Of a stretch of 10,088 nucleotides of DNA, positions 1 to 6,145 are shown piece by piece. The DNA lies in assembly GCA_016212195.1 (NCBI GenBank), contig JACRGW010000009.1, forward strand, positions 1 to 10,088, written 5' to 3'. The stretch's first letter is position 1. Every line of letters starts with the position of its first letter. The translations under genes were made by a program, and so were the position numbers. Source of the stretch: Nitrospirota bacterium (GTDB lineage Bacteria; Nitrospirota; Thermodesulfovibrionia; JACRGW01). Below the pieces are notes generated by a model that saw only the letters and a program-made list of their open reading frames with translations, did no database searches and was not told the DNA's origin.

Positions 1-2
1 CA

Positions 3-686
3 GAGGAAAAAGGCATGGACATAATCGGTATCTGTACTGGATGCATGGCAACACTTTCTGAAGCAAAGAAATATCTTGAAGACAATAATCTAAGGAATAC
101 CGTCAATGGAAAACTAAGAGAACTGGGGATCAAAGAATACACAGGCAAGGTTAATGTCAAACATCTTGCAAGGTTTTTATACGAAGATTACGGTCTCTCA
201 TCTATAAAAGAAAAGATTATCAAAACTCTGGAGTCTTTAAAATTCGGTGTCCACTATGGCTGTCACTATTTGAAACCAACTCACGCCTATGACCGGTTTG
301 ATGACCCTTCGAATCCTGTTACCCTCGATTTACTTACAGATATTACAGGTGCAAGGACTGTGGATTATCAGAACAAGAATCAATGTTGTGGTCTCACAAT
401 TATGGGGACTGCGAAGGGTCTCAGTATCAGACTTGCATCCGAGAAGCTTGAATGTTTATCCGGTATTGATGTTGATGCAATGTTGCTTGCCTGCCCATCC
501 TGCTGTATCGCCTATGAAAATAACCAGAAACTGGTGGGAGAAAAAACCGGGAAGAAGTTTAACCTACCCGTTCTTTATTTTACTCAGATAATCGGGCTCG
601 CAATAGGATTGGATGAGAAGGACCTGGGTTTTGAGTTTAACAGGGTAAGGGCTGATAGGATTATAGAAAAGCTCGGGTCCTATTGA
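3..686 (+). CDS. HdrB-like heterodisulfide reductase subunit B, 5' partial (CCG domain protein)
   Basis: The frame is open back to the window edge (reading EEKG before the first Met at 15), so the N-terminal part lies outside and 15 is not the true start. About 227 residues are visible. The tail of a first CCG domain appears as CTGC. A complete second CCG domain follows: a Cys in YGCHYLKP, 40 residues, then QCCG, 34 residues, then CPSC. These cysteine-rich motifs bind the non-cubane [4Fe-4S] clusters of HdrB, the catalytic subunit of heterodisulfide reductase that splits or forms a disulfide during electron transfer, usually with the ferredoxin-like HdrC and flavoprotein HdrA. The protein is soluble with no membrane segment here. 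In bacteria such proteins occur in Hdr-like, Qmo-like or succinate/lactate oxidoreductase complexes, and the exact partner cannot be read from this window. It converges on glnD with only 3 bases between the stop codons. Confidence 0.85.
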   Translation, partial: EEKGMDIIGICTGCMATLSEAKKYLEDNNLRNTVNGKLRELGIKEYTGKVNVKHLARFLYEDYGLSSIKEKIIKTLESLKFGVHYGCHYLKPTHAYDRFDDPSNPVTLDLLTDITGARTVDYQNKNQCCGLTIMGTAKGLSIRLASEKLECLSGIDVDAMLLACPSCCIAYENNQKLVGEKTGKKFNLPVLYFTQIIGLAIGLDEKDLGFEFNRVRADRIIEKLGSY

Positions 687-689
687 TAA

Positions 690-3380
690 TCATCCAGAGA
701 TAACAGAATTCAGGGCATCTTTTATATCGTCAATCCTTTTTTTCTCAAGGATTTTTCCCTTTCGTCCATCTGTAACATAGAATACATCTGCTACCCTTTC
801 TGCCTCTGTATTGATCTTTGCTGAGGATATATCCATACCTTTTTCGTAGAGGGTCTTTGTGATCTGATATAAGAGGCCGATTTTGTCCCTGCAGAAAATC
901 TCGATGATGGAGTAGTCTTCCGAGGCCTCATTATTAATTACAACCTTTGCCGGAATAATGTAGACCTGAGGGGCCTTTAGATAGGCAGGTCTTTCAAATA
1001 TCAGATCCTCCACCTTTCTTTCACCTGTTAAAACTGATCTTATCTCTACCTGAAGCCTTCTCAGGGTTTCTTCCAACCCTGTTGGGTCCTGATCTGGATT
1101 CGAGACCTGTATCCTGTCTATGATCATCCCATCCTTACCTGTAAAAATCTGCCCTCCGACGATATTTATACCCCTCGAGGCTATCGCTCCTGTTATCCTT
1201 GAGAATATTCCAGGCTCGTCACGACTAAGAATAGTAAACTCGGTGATCCCTCTATTATAATCAGGGATATAAGTAATGATAGGTTTTTCCTCTCCGATTT
1301 TCTCTGCCATTATGATATGATTTATTACCATCGTAGCAGGAGTTACTATGAGGTATCTCCTGGTAAAATTCTTGAGGTGTGCCTCCAGTCTGTTCCTCGC
1401 AATATCTGGAAAGACTTTAAACACTTCCTCTATCTGGGAGAGTTTTTCGTTCTCATCTTCCATAAAGGGTTCTCCCCTCAGTAAATAGAGTGTCCGCATA
1501 TAGAGTTCCTCAAGAAGGGCTGCCTTCCAGTCTGTCCAGAATCCAGGTCTGACCGCAGAGATATCTGCGTAAGAGATAAGATAGAGCATCTTCAGGTTTT
1601 CCTCATCACCTATCTTAGAGGCAAGTGATTCTATTACCTTTGGATCAGAGAGTTCTCTTCTTTCTGATAACATTGACATTACAAGATGGTTTTTTACGAG
1701 AAAGGAAATCCTGTCTCCTTCCTCGCCTGTTAATCCTAACCTCTTAAGGGCAGGTTCTATTATCTCCTCAACTGCCCTGACATGACCCTTTCCTGATGCC
1801 TTTCCTGTATCATGTAGCAGGAGGGCAAGGAAAAGAATCCTGGACATTCTTAAAGAATTAAAGATCTCAGAGAGTCTTTCAAGTTTTTTATATTTTGTAT
1901 CTTTTAGCCCCGCTAAAATTTTAATTGCCAGAAGGGTGTGCTCATCTACGGTATATTTATGATAGAGGTCGTAAAGAACTAACACCCTAAGTCTTCCGAA
2001 CTCAGGCAGATATTTCCCTAATATTCCGATCTCATGCATTGTCTTCAATGTTTCATATATATTTGCCTTTGTATTAAGGATGGAAAGGAAGATCTCCTTG
2101 ATTTCACAAGAAGATCTAAAATCATTATTAATTAAGTGCATGCTTTCCCTCATAAGGTCTTTGGTTCTTTCGCTAATGGTGGCGCTATGCCTCTGGCACA
2201 ATTGAAAAACCTCCATAAGCATTTTAGGTATTTCAACGAATGGGTTTCGATTAGTTCGTATATCCTTCTGGTTCATGACGAGACCGATCTCTCTGCCTGA
2301 TAAGATAAATGAGTCACCTATCTTTTTCAGGGTTCCGGGAAATTGCCTTGTTCTTTTAAGAGATATCCTTATAATTGCTAAGGATGTATCACTTATCCCC
2401 TTTGTATATAGATAGTATCTCCTCATGAATTTTTCTGCAGCCGTGAAATTGGCAGAATCTTTATGTCCAAAAAACCTCGCCACTGTTTCCTGAAATTCGA
2501 AACTGAGAACATCGTTTCTCCTGCCCGAGAGGTAGTGCAACTCATTCCTCACCCTCTGAAGGAAATCATATGATCGCTGAAGTAAAAGATACTCTTTATC
2601 GGTGATTATCCCTTTTCTTTTTATTTCCTCGAGCCATGAGCCCGATTCAGGGTCGGTCTTGAGTTTGACCTTTGCTATCCATAAAGCGGTCTGTATATCC
2701 CTCAAACCGCCTTCGCCTTCTTTAATATGTGGCTCCAATAGATATGGAGAACCACCGTAATGAATATGTCTTTTATGGGTCTCCTCAAGTTTTTCCCTTA
2801 TGAAGGAAGAACCTCCACGTGAAAGGATTTTCTCTAAAACCTTTTTCCTGAAAAGATCATAGACCTCTCTTTTACCACATAGAAATCTTGATTCAAGAAG
2901 GGATGTCTTGACCTTGATATCCTGCTGTGCCATATCTATACAGTCTTTAAAGGATCTAACGCTATGGCCGATATCGAGACCGAGGTCCCACAGGATATAA
3001 AGGATATTCTCAGAGATCTCTCTGCTATAAGGCGAGAGTTTCTGGGGATAAAGAAACATGATATCGATATCAGAGTAAGGACTCAACTCACCCCTACCGT
3101 AACCACCCAATGCAAGGATGGCGAGTTCAGTACTATCGTTAACCGTTAACCGTGAACCGTGAATCGTAGAGAAAGTCCTGAAAAGGGAGATTATAATGGA
3201 ATCCATAAGTTCTGCCTGGAGGGAAGTGGCCTCTCGACCTCCTCCACCCAGGAGATGGACTTCCTTTACCTCCCCCCTCTTTTCTTCAAGGTAGGTCTTT
3301 AAGAAGTTCCGAATGCGTGAAATATCTGAATAACTCTCAGATTTTGATAAGAGAGAACCTATATGTCTATCTGATGTCAA
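690..3380 (-). CDS. glnD: PII uridylyltransferase / uridylyl-removing enzyme GlnD
   Basis: This enzyme uridylylates PII proteins when glutamine is low and removes UMP when glutamine is high, setting the nitrogen-status signal in the cytoplasm. At 896 residues it is full length. The nucleotidyltransferase motif GGYGRGELSPYSDID is at residues 92-106, with metal-binding Asp104 and Asp106. The conserved EPHIKEGEGGLRDIQ stretch is near 217-230. An HD domain follows, with His481, His523-Asp524 (LLHDTGK), His565 and Asp606 as likely metal ligands. Two C-terminal ACT domains, at about 714-775 and 824-890, sense glutamine. The start is a TTG codon: it puts about 91 residues before the GGYGRGEL motif, as expected for the family, but only a weak GGAT-like ribosome site precedes it. 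It lies 36 bases after iscU and is probably co-transcribed with the Fe-S genes, an unusual setting. Residues about 73-82 are encoded by a 7-base tandem repeat (see the repeat entry). Confidence 0.95.
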   Translation of the reverse strand: MTSDRHIGSLLSKSESYSDISRIRNFLKTYLEEKRGEVKEVHLLGGGGREATSLQAELMDSIIISLFRTFSTIHGSRLTVNDSTELAILALGGYGRGELSPYSDIDIMFLYPQKLSPYSREISENILYILWDLGLDIGHSVRSFKDCIDMAQQDIKVKTSLLESRFLCGKREVYDLFRKKVLEKILSRGGSSFIREKLEETHKRHIHYGGSPYLLEPHIKEGEGGLRDIQTALWIAKVKLKTDPESGSWLEEIKRKGIITDKEYLLLQRSYDFLQRVRNELHYLSGRRNDVLSFEFQETVARFFGHKDSANFTAAEKFMRRYYLYTKGISDTSLAIIRISLKRTRQFPGTLKKIGDSFILSGREIGLVMNQKDIRTNRNPFVEIPKMLMEVFQLCQRHSATISERTKDLMRESMHLINNDFRSSCEIKEIFLSILNTKANIYETLKTMHEIGILGKYLPEFGRLRVLVLYDLYHKYTVDEHTLLAIKILAGLKDTKYKKLERLSEIFNSLRMSRILFLALLLHDTGKASGKGHVRAVEEIIEPALKRLGLTGEEGDRISFLVKNHLVMSMLSERRELSDPKVIESLASKIGDEENLKMLYLISYADISAVRPGFWTDWKAALLEELYMRTLYLLRGEPFMEDENEKLSQIEEVFKVFPDIARNRLEAHLKNFTRRYLIVTPATMVINHIIMAEKIGEEKPIITYIPDYNRGITEFTILSRDEPGIFSRITGAIASRGINIVGGQIFTGKDGMIIDRIQVSNPDQDPTGLEETLRRLQVEIRSVLTGERKVEDLIFERPAYLKAPQVYIIPAKVVINNEASEDYSIIEIFCRDKIGLLYQITKTLYEKGMDISSAKINTEAERVADVFYVTDGRKGKILEKKRIDDIKDALNSVISG
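3138..3165. repeat. Four-copy 7-base tandem repeat inside glnD
   Basis: On the plus strand the units read GTTAACC, GTTAACC, GTGAACC and GTGAATC in exact 7-base register, followed by GT. They encode part of the variable linker just before the GlnD nucleotidyltransferase motif (about residues 73-82, IHGSRLTVND). The frame stays open through the array. Confidence 0.8.
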
Positions 3381-3416
3381 AGAAAAGATCCAGATAATAA
3401 ATAGGTTTTAACTTCA

Positions 3417-3956
3417 TTAAACACTCGTCCCACATTTTGTGCAGATAGTAGTCTCTTTTTTGAGTGCCTCACCACAGTTTGTGCAGATTTTTATAGAAGC
3501 ACCGCAGGAGTTACAATAGGGATAGGGTGCATCGCAGGTAGTATTACAGTAAGGACAGTGGCAAACAAATTTTTCCTTCGTCTCTTTAGATTTCTGCTTA
3601 CTTCTGTAGTCTTCTACTGCCTTATGGAGTGCATCAGAACCCAAGTTGGAGCAATGCATCTTGTTAGGTGGTAGACCACCCAGGGCCTCAGCCACCTTTT
3701 CCTTAGTAAGTGCCATCGCCTCATCCAGGGTCTTTCCTTTAACCATCTCTGTGACCATACTGCTTACTGCTATAGCGGCGCCACAGCCAAAGGTCTTGAA
3801 CTTTATATCCTTTATACGGTTATCCTCAACCTTTATTGACATTTTCATCACATCACCACATAAAGGATTACCTTCTGTGCCGACACCATCGGCATCCAAT
3901 ATCTCTCCGACATTTCTTGGATTGCTGAAATGTTCCATTACCTCTTCTGAATACAT
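3417..3956 (-). CDS. iscU: IscU/NifU-type Fe-S cluster scaffold fused to a C-terminal double zinc ribbon
   Basis: This is the scaffold on which [2Fe-2S]/[4Fe-4S] clusters are built from desulfurase-derived sulfur before transfer to apoproteins. Residues 1-120 form a full IscU domain. The three cluster cysteines are Cys33 (NPLCGD, with Asp35), Cys58 (FGCGAA) and Cys102 (HCSNLG). The LPPNK segment at 95-99 corresponds to the LPPVK chaperone-recognition motif of IscU. A linker rich in Lys and Glu (about 118-129) leads to a tail of about 50 residues with ten cysteines. Its CxxC pairs at 134/137, 148/151, 158/161 and 172/175 look like two zinc ribbons, instead of the BFD-ferredoxin and NifU C-terminal domains of long NifU proteins. 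The start has an excellent AGGAGG site 5 bases upstream. It follows iscS and precedes glnD. No IscA, HscBA or ferredoxin gene is nearby. The name iscU rather than nifU is a choice by domain type. Confidence 0.93.
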   Translation of the reverse strand: MYSEEVMEHFSNPRNVGEILDADGVGTEGNPLCGDVMKMSIKVEDNRIKDIKFKTFGCGAAIAVSSMVTEMVKGKTLDEAMALTKEKVAEALGGLPPNKMHCSNLGSDALHKAVEDYRSKQKSKETKEKFVCHCPYCNTTCDAPYPYCNSCGASIKICTNCGEALKKETTICTKCGTSV

Positions 3957-3977
3957 TTTTACCTCCTCCTTTAATTA

Positions 3978-4049
3978 CAGTTTAGAGTTACGAGTTATGA
4001 GTTTTGAGTTCAGCGATAACCCTAAACTTCGAACTCTTAACTCTGAACT
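3978..4049. repeat. Inverted array of 7-base repeats between iscS and iscU
   Basis: On the plus strand five units start with (C/G)AGTT at 3978, 3985, 3992, 3999 and 4006. After a 12-base gap, four units start with AACT at 4025, 4032, 4039 and 4046. All are in exact 7-base register within each arm. The second arm is the complement of the first at the conserved core, so the iscS-iscU mRNA can form a long imperfect hairpin. It begins directly at the iscS stop codon and ends a few bases before the iscU ribosome-binding site. It has no terminal T-run in the transcribed (minus) direction, so it is not a standard terminator. Confidence 0.85.
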
Positions 4050-4051
4050 AA

Positions 4052-5236
4052 TTATTGCTTTCCTGGATATATCGCTGACATAGCCCTCAACCGTTCTATA
4101 ATCTTTGGTAAGACATCAATCACCCTGTCTATATCCTCCTCTGTGTTATCCATACCGATACTGAAGACCAATGAACTATTAGCTGTCTGTGGAGGAACAC
4201 CTATGCCCTGAAGGACATGGGATGTCTCGAGGGACATCATGGTACAGGTTGATGCGCTGGCTGTTGCTATACCTTCTTTCATCATTGATAGGAGCATCGC
4301 CTCTCCCTCGACATATTCTATCGCAATGTTCACATTATTTGGCAGTCTCTCTGAAGGATGACCATTATAATATACATAGTCTATCTTTTCCAGTATCCCC
4401 TTTTTCAGTTTGTCCCTGAGCGGTATTAAATAACTGATCCTCTCGTTCATCTCCTTCTCGGAGAGTTCTGCTGCTACACCAAAACCTACAATCCCTGGAA
4501 CATTCTCGATGCCTGTCCTTCTACCGGCTTCCTGGACACCACCATGTATAAGGGGTGTGATTTTTACCCCCTTTCTTACATAGAGGGCACCAACCCCTTT
4601 GGGTCCATAGGACTTATGGGCAGAGATAGACATGAGATCTACATTAAGCCTTGCAACATCTAAAGGTACTGTCCCAGCAGATGCAGCTGCATCTGTATGG
4701 AAGATGATCCCCTTTTCTTTAGCAAGCTTGCCTATTTCTGCGATTGGCTCTATTGTGCCTATTTCGTTATTGGCGTGCATAACAGAGATAAGGATCGTCT
4801 CATTTGTTATATTATTTCTTACATCATCAGGATTGACAAGTCCGAGATTATCTACAGGGAGATAGGTTACCTTATATCCAGATTTCTCGAGAAACTTAAG
4901 TGGAGTAAGGACAGAACGGTGTTCGATAGATGATGCTATTATATGTCTTCCTTTCTTTTCGAAGGCATTGGCAATACCTTTAAGGGCAAAATTGTTTGCC
5001 TCAGTCCCGGAGCTAACAAAGATAATTTCCTGTGGCAGTGCCTTTATCATGTTTGCGATCTTTCCCCGTGCCTCTTCTATCGCCATCTTTGCCTGCCATC
5101 CAAATTCGTGGTCGCTCTGGGGATTCCCGAATATCTCTCTGAAATAGGGCTGCATTGCCTCGACAACCTTTGGATGGCATGGTGTGGTGGCAATGTGATC
5201 AAGATAAACTTTTTTTGCAATGGATTTCTCACTCAT
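4052..5236 (-). CDS. iscS: Cysteine desulfurase, IscS/NifS class, divergent
   Basis: A PLP-dependent enzyme that takes sulfur from L-cysteine as an enzyme-bound persulfide and hands it to IscU, releasing alanine. At 394 residues it has class-typical length. Visible landmarks are SSGTEANN (75-82), His106 in the EHRSVL motif, HANNEIGT (154-161), the PLP-binding Asp182 (HTDAAAS), Schiff-base Lys208 (SAHKSYGPKG), GIENVPG (242-248) and the catalytic-loop Cys331 (SASTC) followed by SLETSHVL. Two usual IscS features appear changed: the Gln four residues into the DATQ-type motif is Ala185, and the Arg before the FSLG-type motif near the C terminus, expected to bind the substrate carboxylate, is Val357. 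A perfect AGGAGG site lies 5 bases before the ATG and abuts the end of rrf2, so the two genes are probably coupled. The symbol follows its neighbours iscU and rrf2; nifS is an equally fair name. Confidence 0.92.
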   Translation of the reverse strand: MSEKSIAKKVYLDHIATTPCHPKVVEAMQPYFREIFGNPQSDHEFGWQAKMAIEEARGKIANMIKALPQEIIFVSSGTEANNFALKGIANAFEKKGRHIIASSIEHRSVLTPLKFLEKSGYKVTYLPVDNLGLVNPDDVRNNITNETILISVMHANNEIGTIEPIAEIGKLAKEKGIIFHTDAAASAGTVPLDVARLNVDLMSISAHKSYGPKGVGALYVRKGVKITPLIHGGVQEAGRRTGIENVPGIVGFGVAAELSEKEMNERISYLIPLRDKLKKGILEKIDYVYYNGHPSERLPNNVNIAIEYVEGEAMLLSMMKEGIATASASTCTMMSLETSHVLQGIGVPPQTANSSLVFSIGMDNTEEDIDRVIDVLPKIIERLRAMSAIYPGKQ

Positions 5237-5248
5237 TTTGACCTCCTT

Positions 5249-5701
5249 TCATTTAAAAACCATACTCTTTCTTTTATTCTTTATAGAAATTTCTTCATCG
5301 CATAGATCCTTCAAGGTAGTTTTTTTGAGGAAGTTATTTATCTTTTCACCCAATTGTTTTAAGAGGAGCCTTGTTACACAGGCGTCTATTCTGCAACATC
5401 CATATATAACAGAAGGATCTAAACATTCTGAGAGTGCTACAGGACCTTCAAGAACATTCAGTACATCCCCTAGGCTTATATCCTTTGGATTCCTTGCGAG
5501 GATGTAACCTCCTCCAGGACCCTTCACGCTTTCAATCAATCCTTTTCTCCTGAGTTTATTAAGGAATTGTTCAAGATAGGGGATAGAGATCGTCTGTCTT
5601 TCTGCGATCTCCTTTATTGTGATAGGACCCTTGCCGTAGTCCTTTGCTATCTCGAACATAGCCCTTATTCCGTATTCACCCTTTTTCGATAACTTCAGCA
5701 T
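5249..5701 (-). CDS. Rrf2-family transcriptional regulator, IscR-like
   Basis: A DNA-binding repressor or activator of the Rrf2 family, which includes the Fe-S sensor IscR and the cysteine-metabolism regulator CymR. The 150-residue protein begins MLKLSKKGEYGIRAM, the standard family opening, which supports this start. A winged helix-turn-helix covers about residues 25-70 (IKEIAERQTISIPYLEQFLNKLRRKGLI, then the GPGGGY wing). Cys93, Cys102/Cys103 and Cys108 sit in the segment where IscR holds its [2Fe-2S] cluster, and the tail TTLKDL is also typical. It leads the iscS-iscU-glnD operon. An inverted repeat resembling the type 1 IscR site lies 15 bases upstream, so autorepression by the cluster-bound form is the likely control. 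No Shine-Dalgarno sequence precedes the ATG, and the promoter elements are very close, so the message may have little or no leader. IscR-like function is inferred from context. Confidence 0.92.
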   Translation of the reverse strand: MLKLSKKGEYGIRAMFEIAKDYGKGPITIKEIAERQTISIPYLEQFLNKLRRKGLIESVKGPGGGYILARNPKDISLGDVLNVLEGPVALSECLDPSVIYGCCRIDACVTRLLLKQLGEKINNFLKKTTLKDLCDEEISIKNKRKSMVFK

Positions 5702-5707
5702 GGATAA

Positions 5708-5736
5708 AAGGTACTATACTTTACTAAATTTGTCAA
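5708..5736 (-). promoter_or_regulatory. Possible isc operon promoter overlapping the operator
   Basis: On the minus strand TTGACA (5731-5736) is followed after 17 bases by TACCTT (5708-5713), a poor -10 box. A better -10-like TATAGT (5713-5718) is only 12 bases from TTGACA. Either choice would start the transcript within roughly 10 bases of the rrf2 ATG. The -35 is convincing; the -10 is not settled. Confidence 0.4.
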
Positions 5737-5740
5737 GTAT
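5716..5740. promoter_or_regulatory. Putative type 1 IscR/Rrf2 operator
   Basis: Read on the minus strand this is ATACTTGAC, 7 AT-only or near-AT bases, then GTAAAGTAT: a 9-base inverted repeat with 8 of 9 positions paired. Against the published enterobacterial type 1 IscR consensus (ATASYYGAC ... GTCRRSTAT, 25 bp, recalled from memory) I count 23 of 25 agreeing positions. It sits just upstream of the rrf2 gene and contains a TTGACA hexamer (minus strand, 5731-5736), so binding would block the isc promoter. It also lies about 12 bases upstream of the -35 box of the divergent gene. Confidence 0.75.
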
Positions 5741-5751
5741 TTTTTTAACCC

Positions 5752-5780
5752 TTGACAACTGATTATTATTGTGATAAAAA
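5752..5780 (+). promoter_or_regulatory. Sigma70-type promoter for the DsrE-like gene
   Basis: A perfect -35 box TTGACA (5752-5757) is followed by a 17-base spacer and a -10 box TAAAAA (5775-5780), preceded by TGA, which gives an extended -10 TG motif at 5772-5773. A start site near 5787 would leave a leader of about 17 bases containing the purine-rich AAGGGAAGAG ribosome site before the ATG at 5804. Confidence 0.65.
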
Positions 5781-5803
5781 TTTCTTACTAAAGGGAAGAG
5801 AAG

Positions 5804-6094
5804 ATGGAGAAGAAAAAGAAAAGGATTGCTGTACTTGTAAGGGATAAAAAGAGAGATAGAAAATACGAAGCATTACGTATGGCTGTAGGTCTGACACTTG
5901 CTGATGATGAGGTGAATGTCTTTATCATGGATGATAAACTGGAAATAGATGAGGCAATGGCACAGAATCTCGAAATGCTGTCAGACCTTGAATGCAAGAT
6001 ATTTACGAATAACCCTGAAAACAAATACGAACAGATGACCACTGAAGAGATTGCCCATGCAATTCCCGGGTATGATGTTGTAATGCCTTACTAG
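5804..6094 (+). CDS. Small DsrE/TusD-like protein
   Basis: A 96-residue soluble protein with the alternating strand and helix pattern of the DsrE/DsrF/TusBCD fold: a basic N terminus, strand KRIAVLVRD, helix YEALRMAVGLTLA, strand EVNVFIMDD, then a second half ending in PGYDVVMPY. Family members carry sulfur as a cysteine persulfide in dissimilatory sulfur oxidation or tRNA thiolation, but many DsrE-like proteins have no known role. The only cysteine is Cys64 (DLECKIF), at a strand edge where some relatives have their reactive Cys; whether it is equivalent is uncertain. A clear promoter precedes it, and the regulator gene follows after 51 bases, so the two likely form a two-gene unit, divergent from the isc operon. 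Family call is moderately sure; function unknown. Confidence 0.7.
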   Translation: MEKKKKRIAVLVRDKKRDRKYEALRMAVGLTLADDEVNVFIMDDKLEIDEAMAQNLEMLSDLECKIFTNNPENKYEQMTTEEIAHAIPGYDVVMPY

Positions 6095-6131
6095 ATCAGA
6101 TATTAGGCTATACCCCTTAAAAATAAACTGT

Positions 6132-6136
6132 GGAGG
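6132..6136 (+). promoter_or_regulatory. Ribosome-binding site that fixes the regulator start
   Basis: GGAGG at 6132-6136 directly abuts an ATG at 6137, leaving no spacer, but is 9 bases from the in-frame ATG at 6146. The second ATG is therefore the real start. Confidence 0.8.
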
Positions 6137-6145
6137 ATGATCTCA

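Noticed and set aside
289..591. Plus-strand open frame of 100 residues inside hdrB
   Set aside because: It is a shifted frame within the clearly conserved CCG-domain coding sequence.
3978..4049. CRISPR array
   Set aside because: The units are only 7 bases long with no spacers, and no cas genes are present.
4943..5507. Overlapping plus-strand open frames opposite iscS and rrf2
   Set aside because: They lie antisense to well-conserved genes and show no recognisable protein motifs or ribosome sites.
5716..5747. Stem followed by a run of T on the plus strand, resembling an intrinsic terminator
   Set aside because: The stem is AT-rich and no plus-strand gene ends upstream; the position before rrf2 and the IscR-consensus match explain it better as an operator.
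5788..6042. Minus-strand open frame of 84 residues opposite the DsrE-like gene
   Set aside because: It is low-complexity Ser/Phe-rich shadow sequence of the Lys/Glu-rich plus-strand gene.
6137..6145. Upstream ATG at 6137 as start of the response regulator
   Set aside because: It directly abuts the GGAGG ribosome site with no spacer, while the ATG at 6146 has a 9-base spacer.
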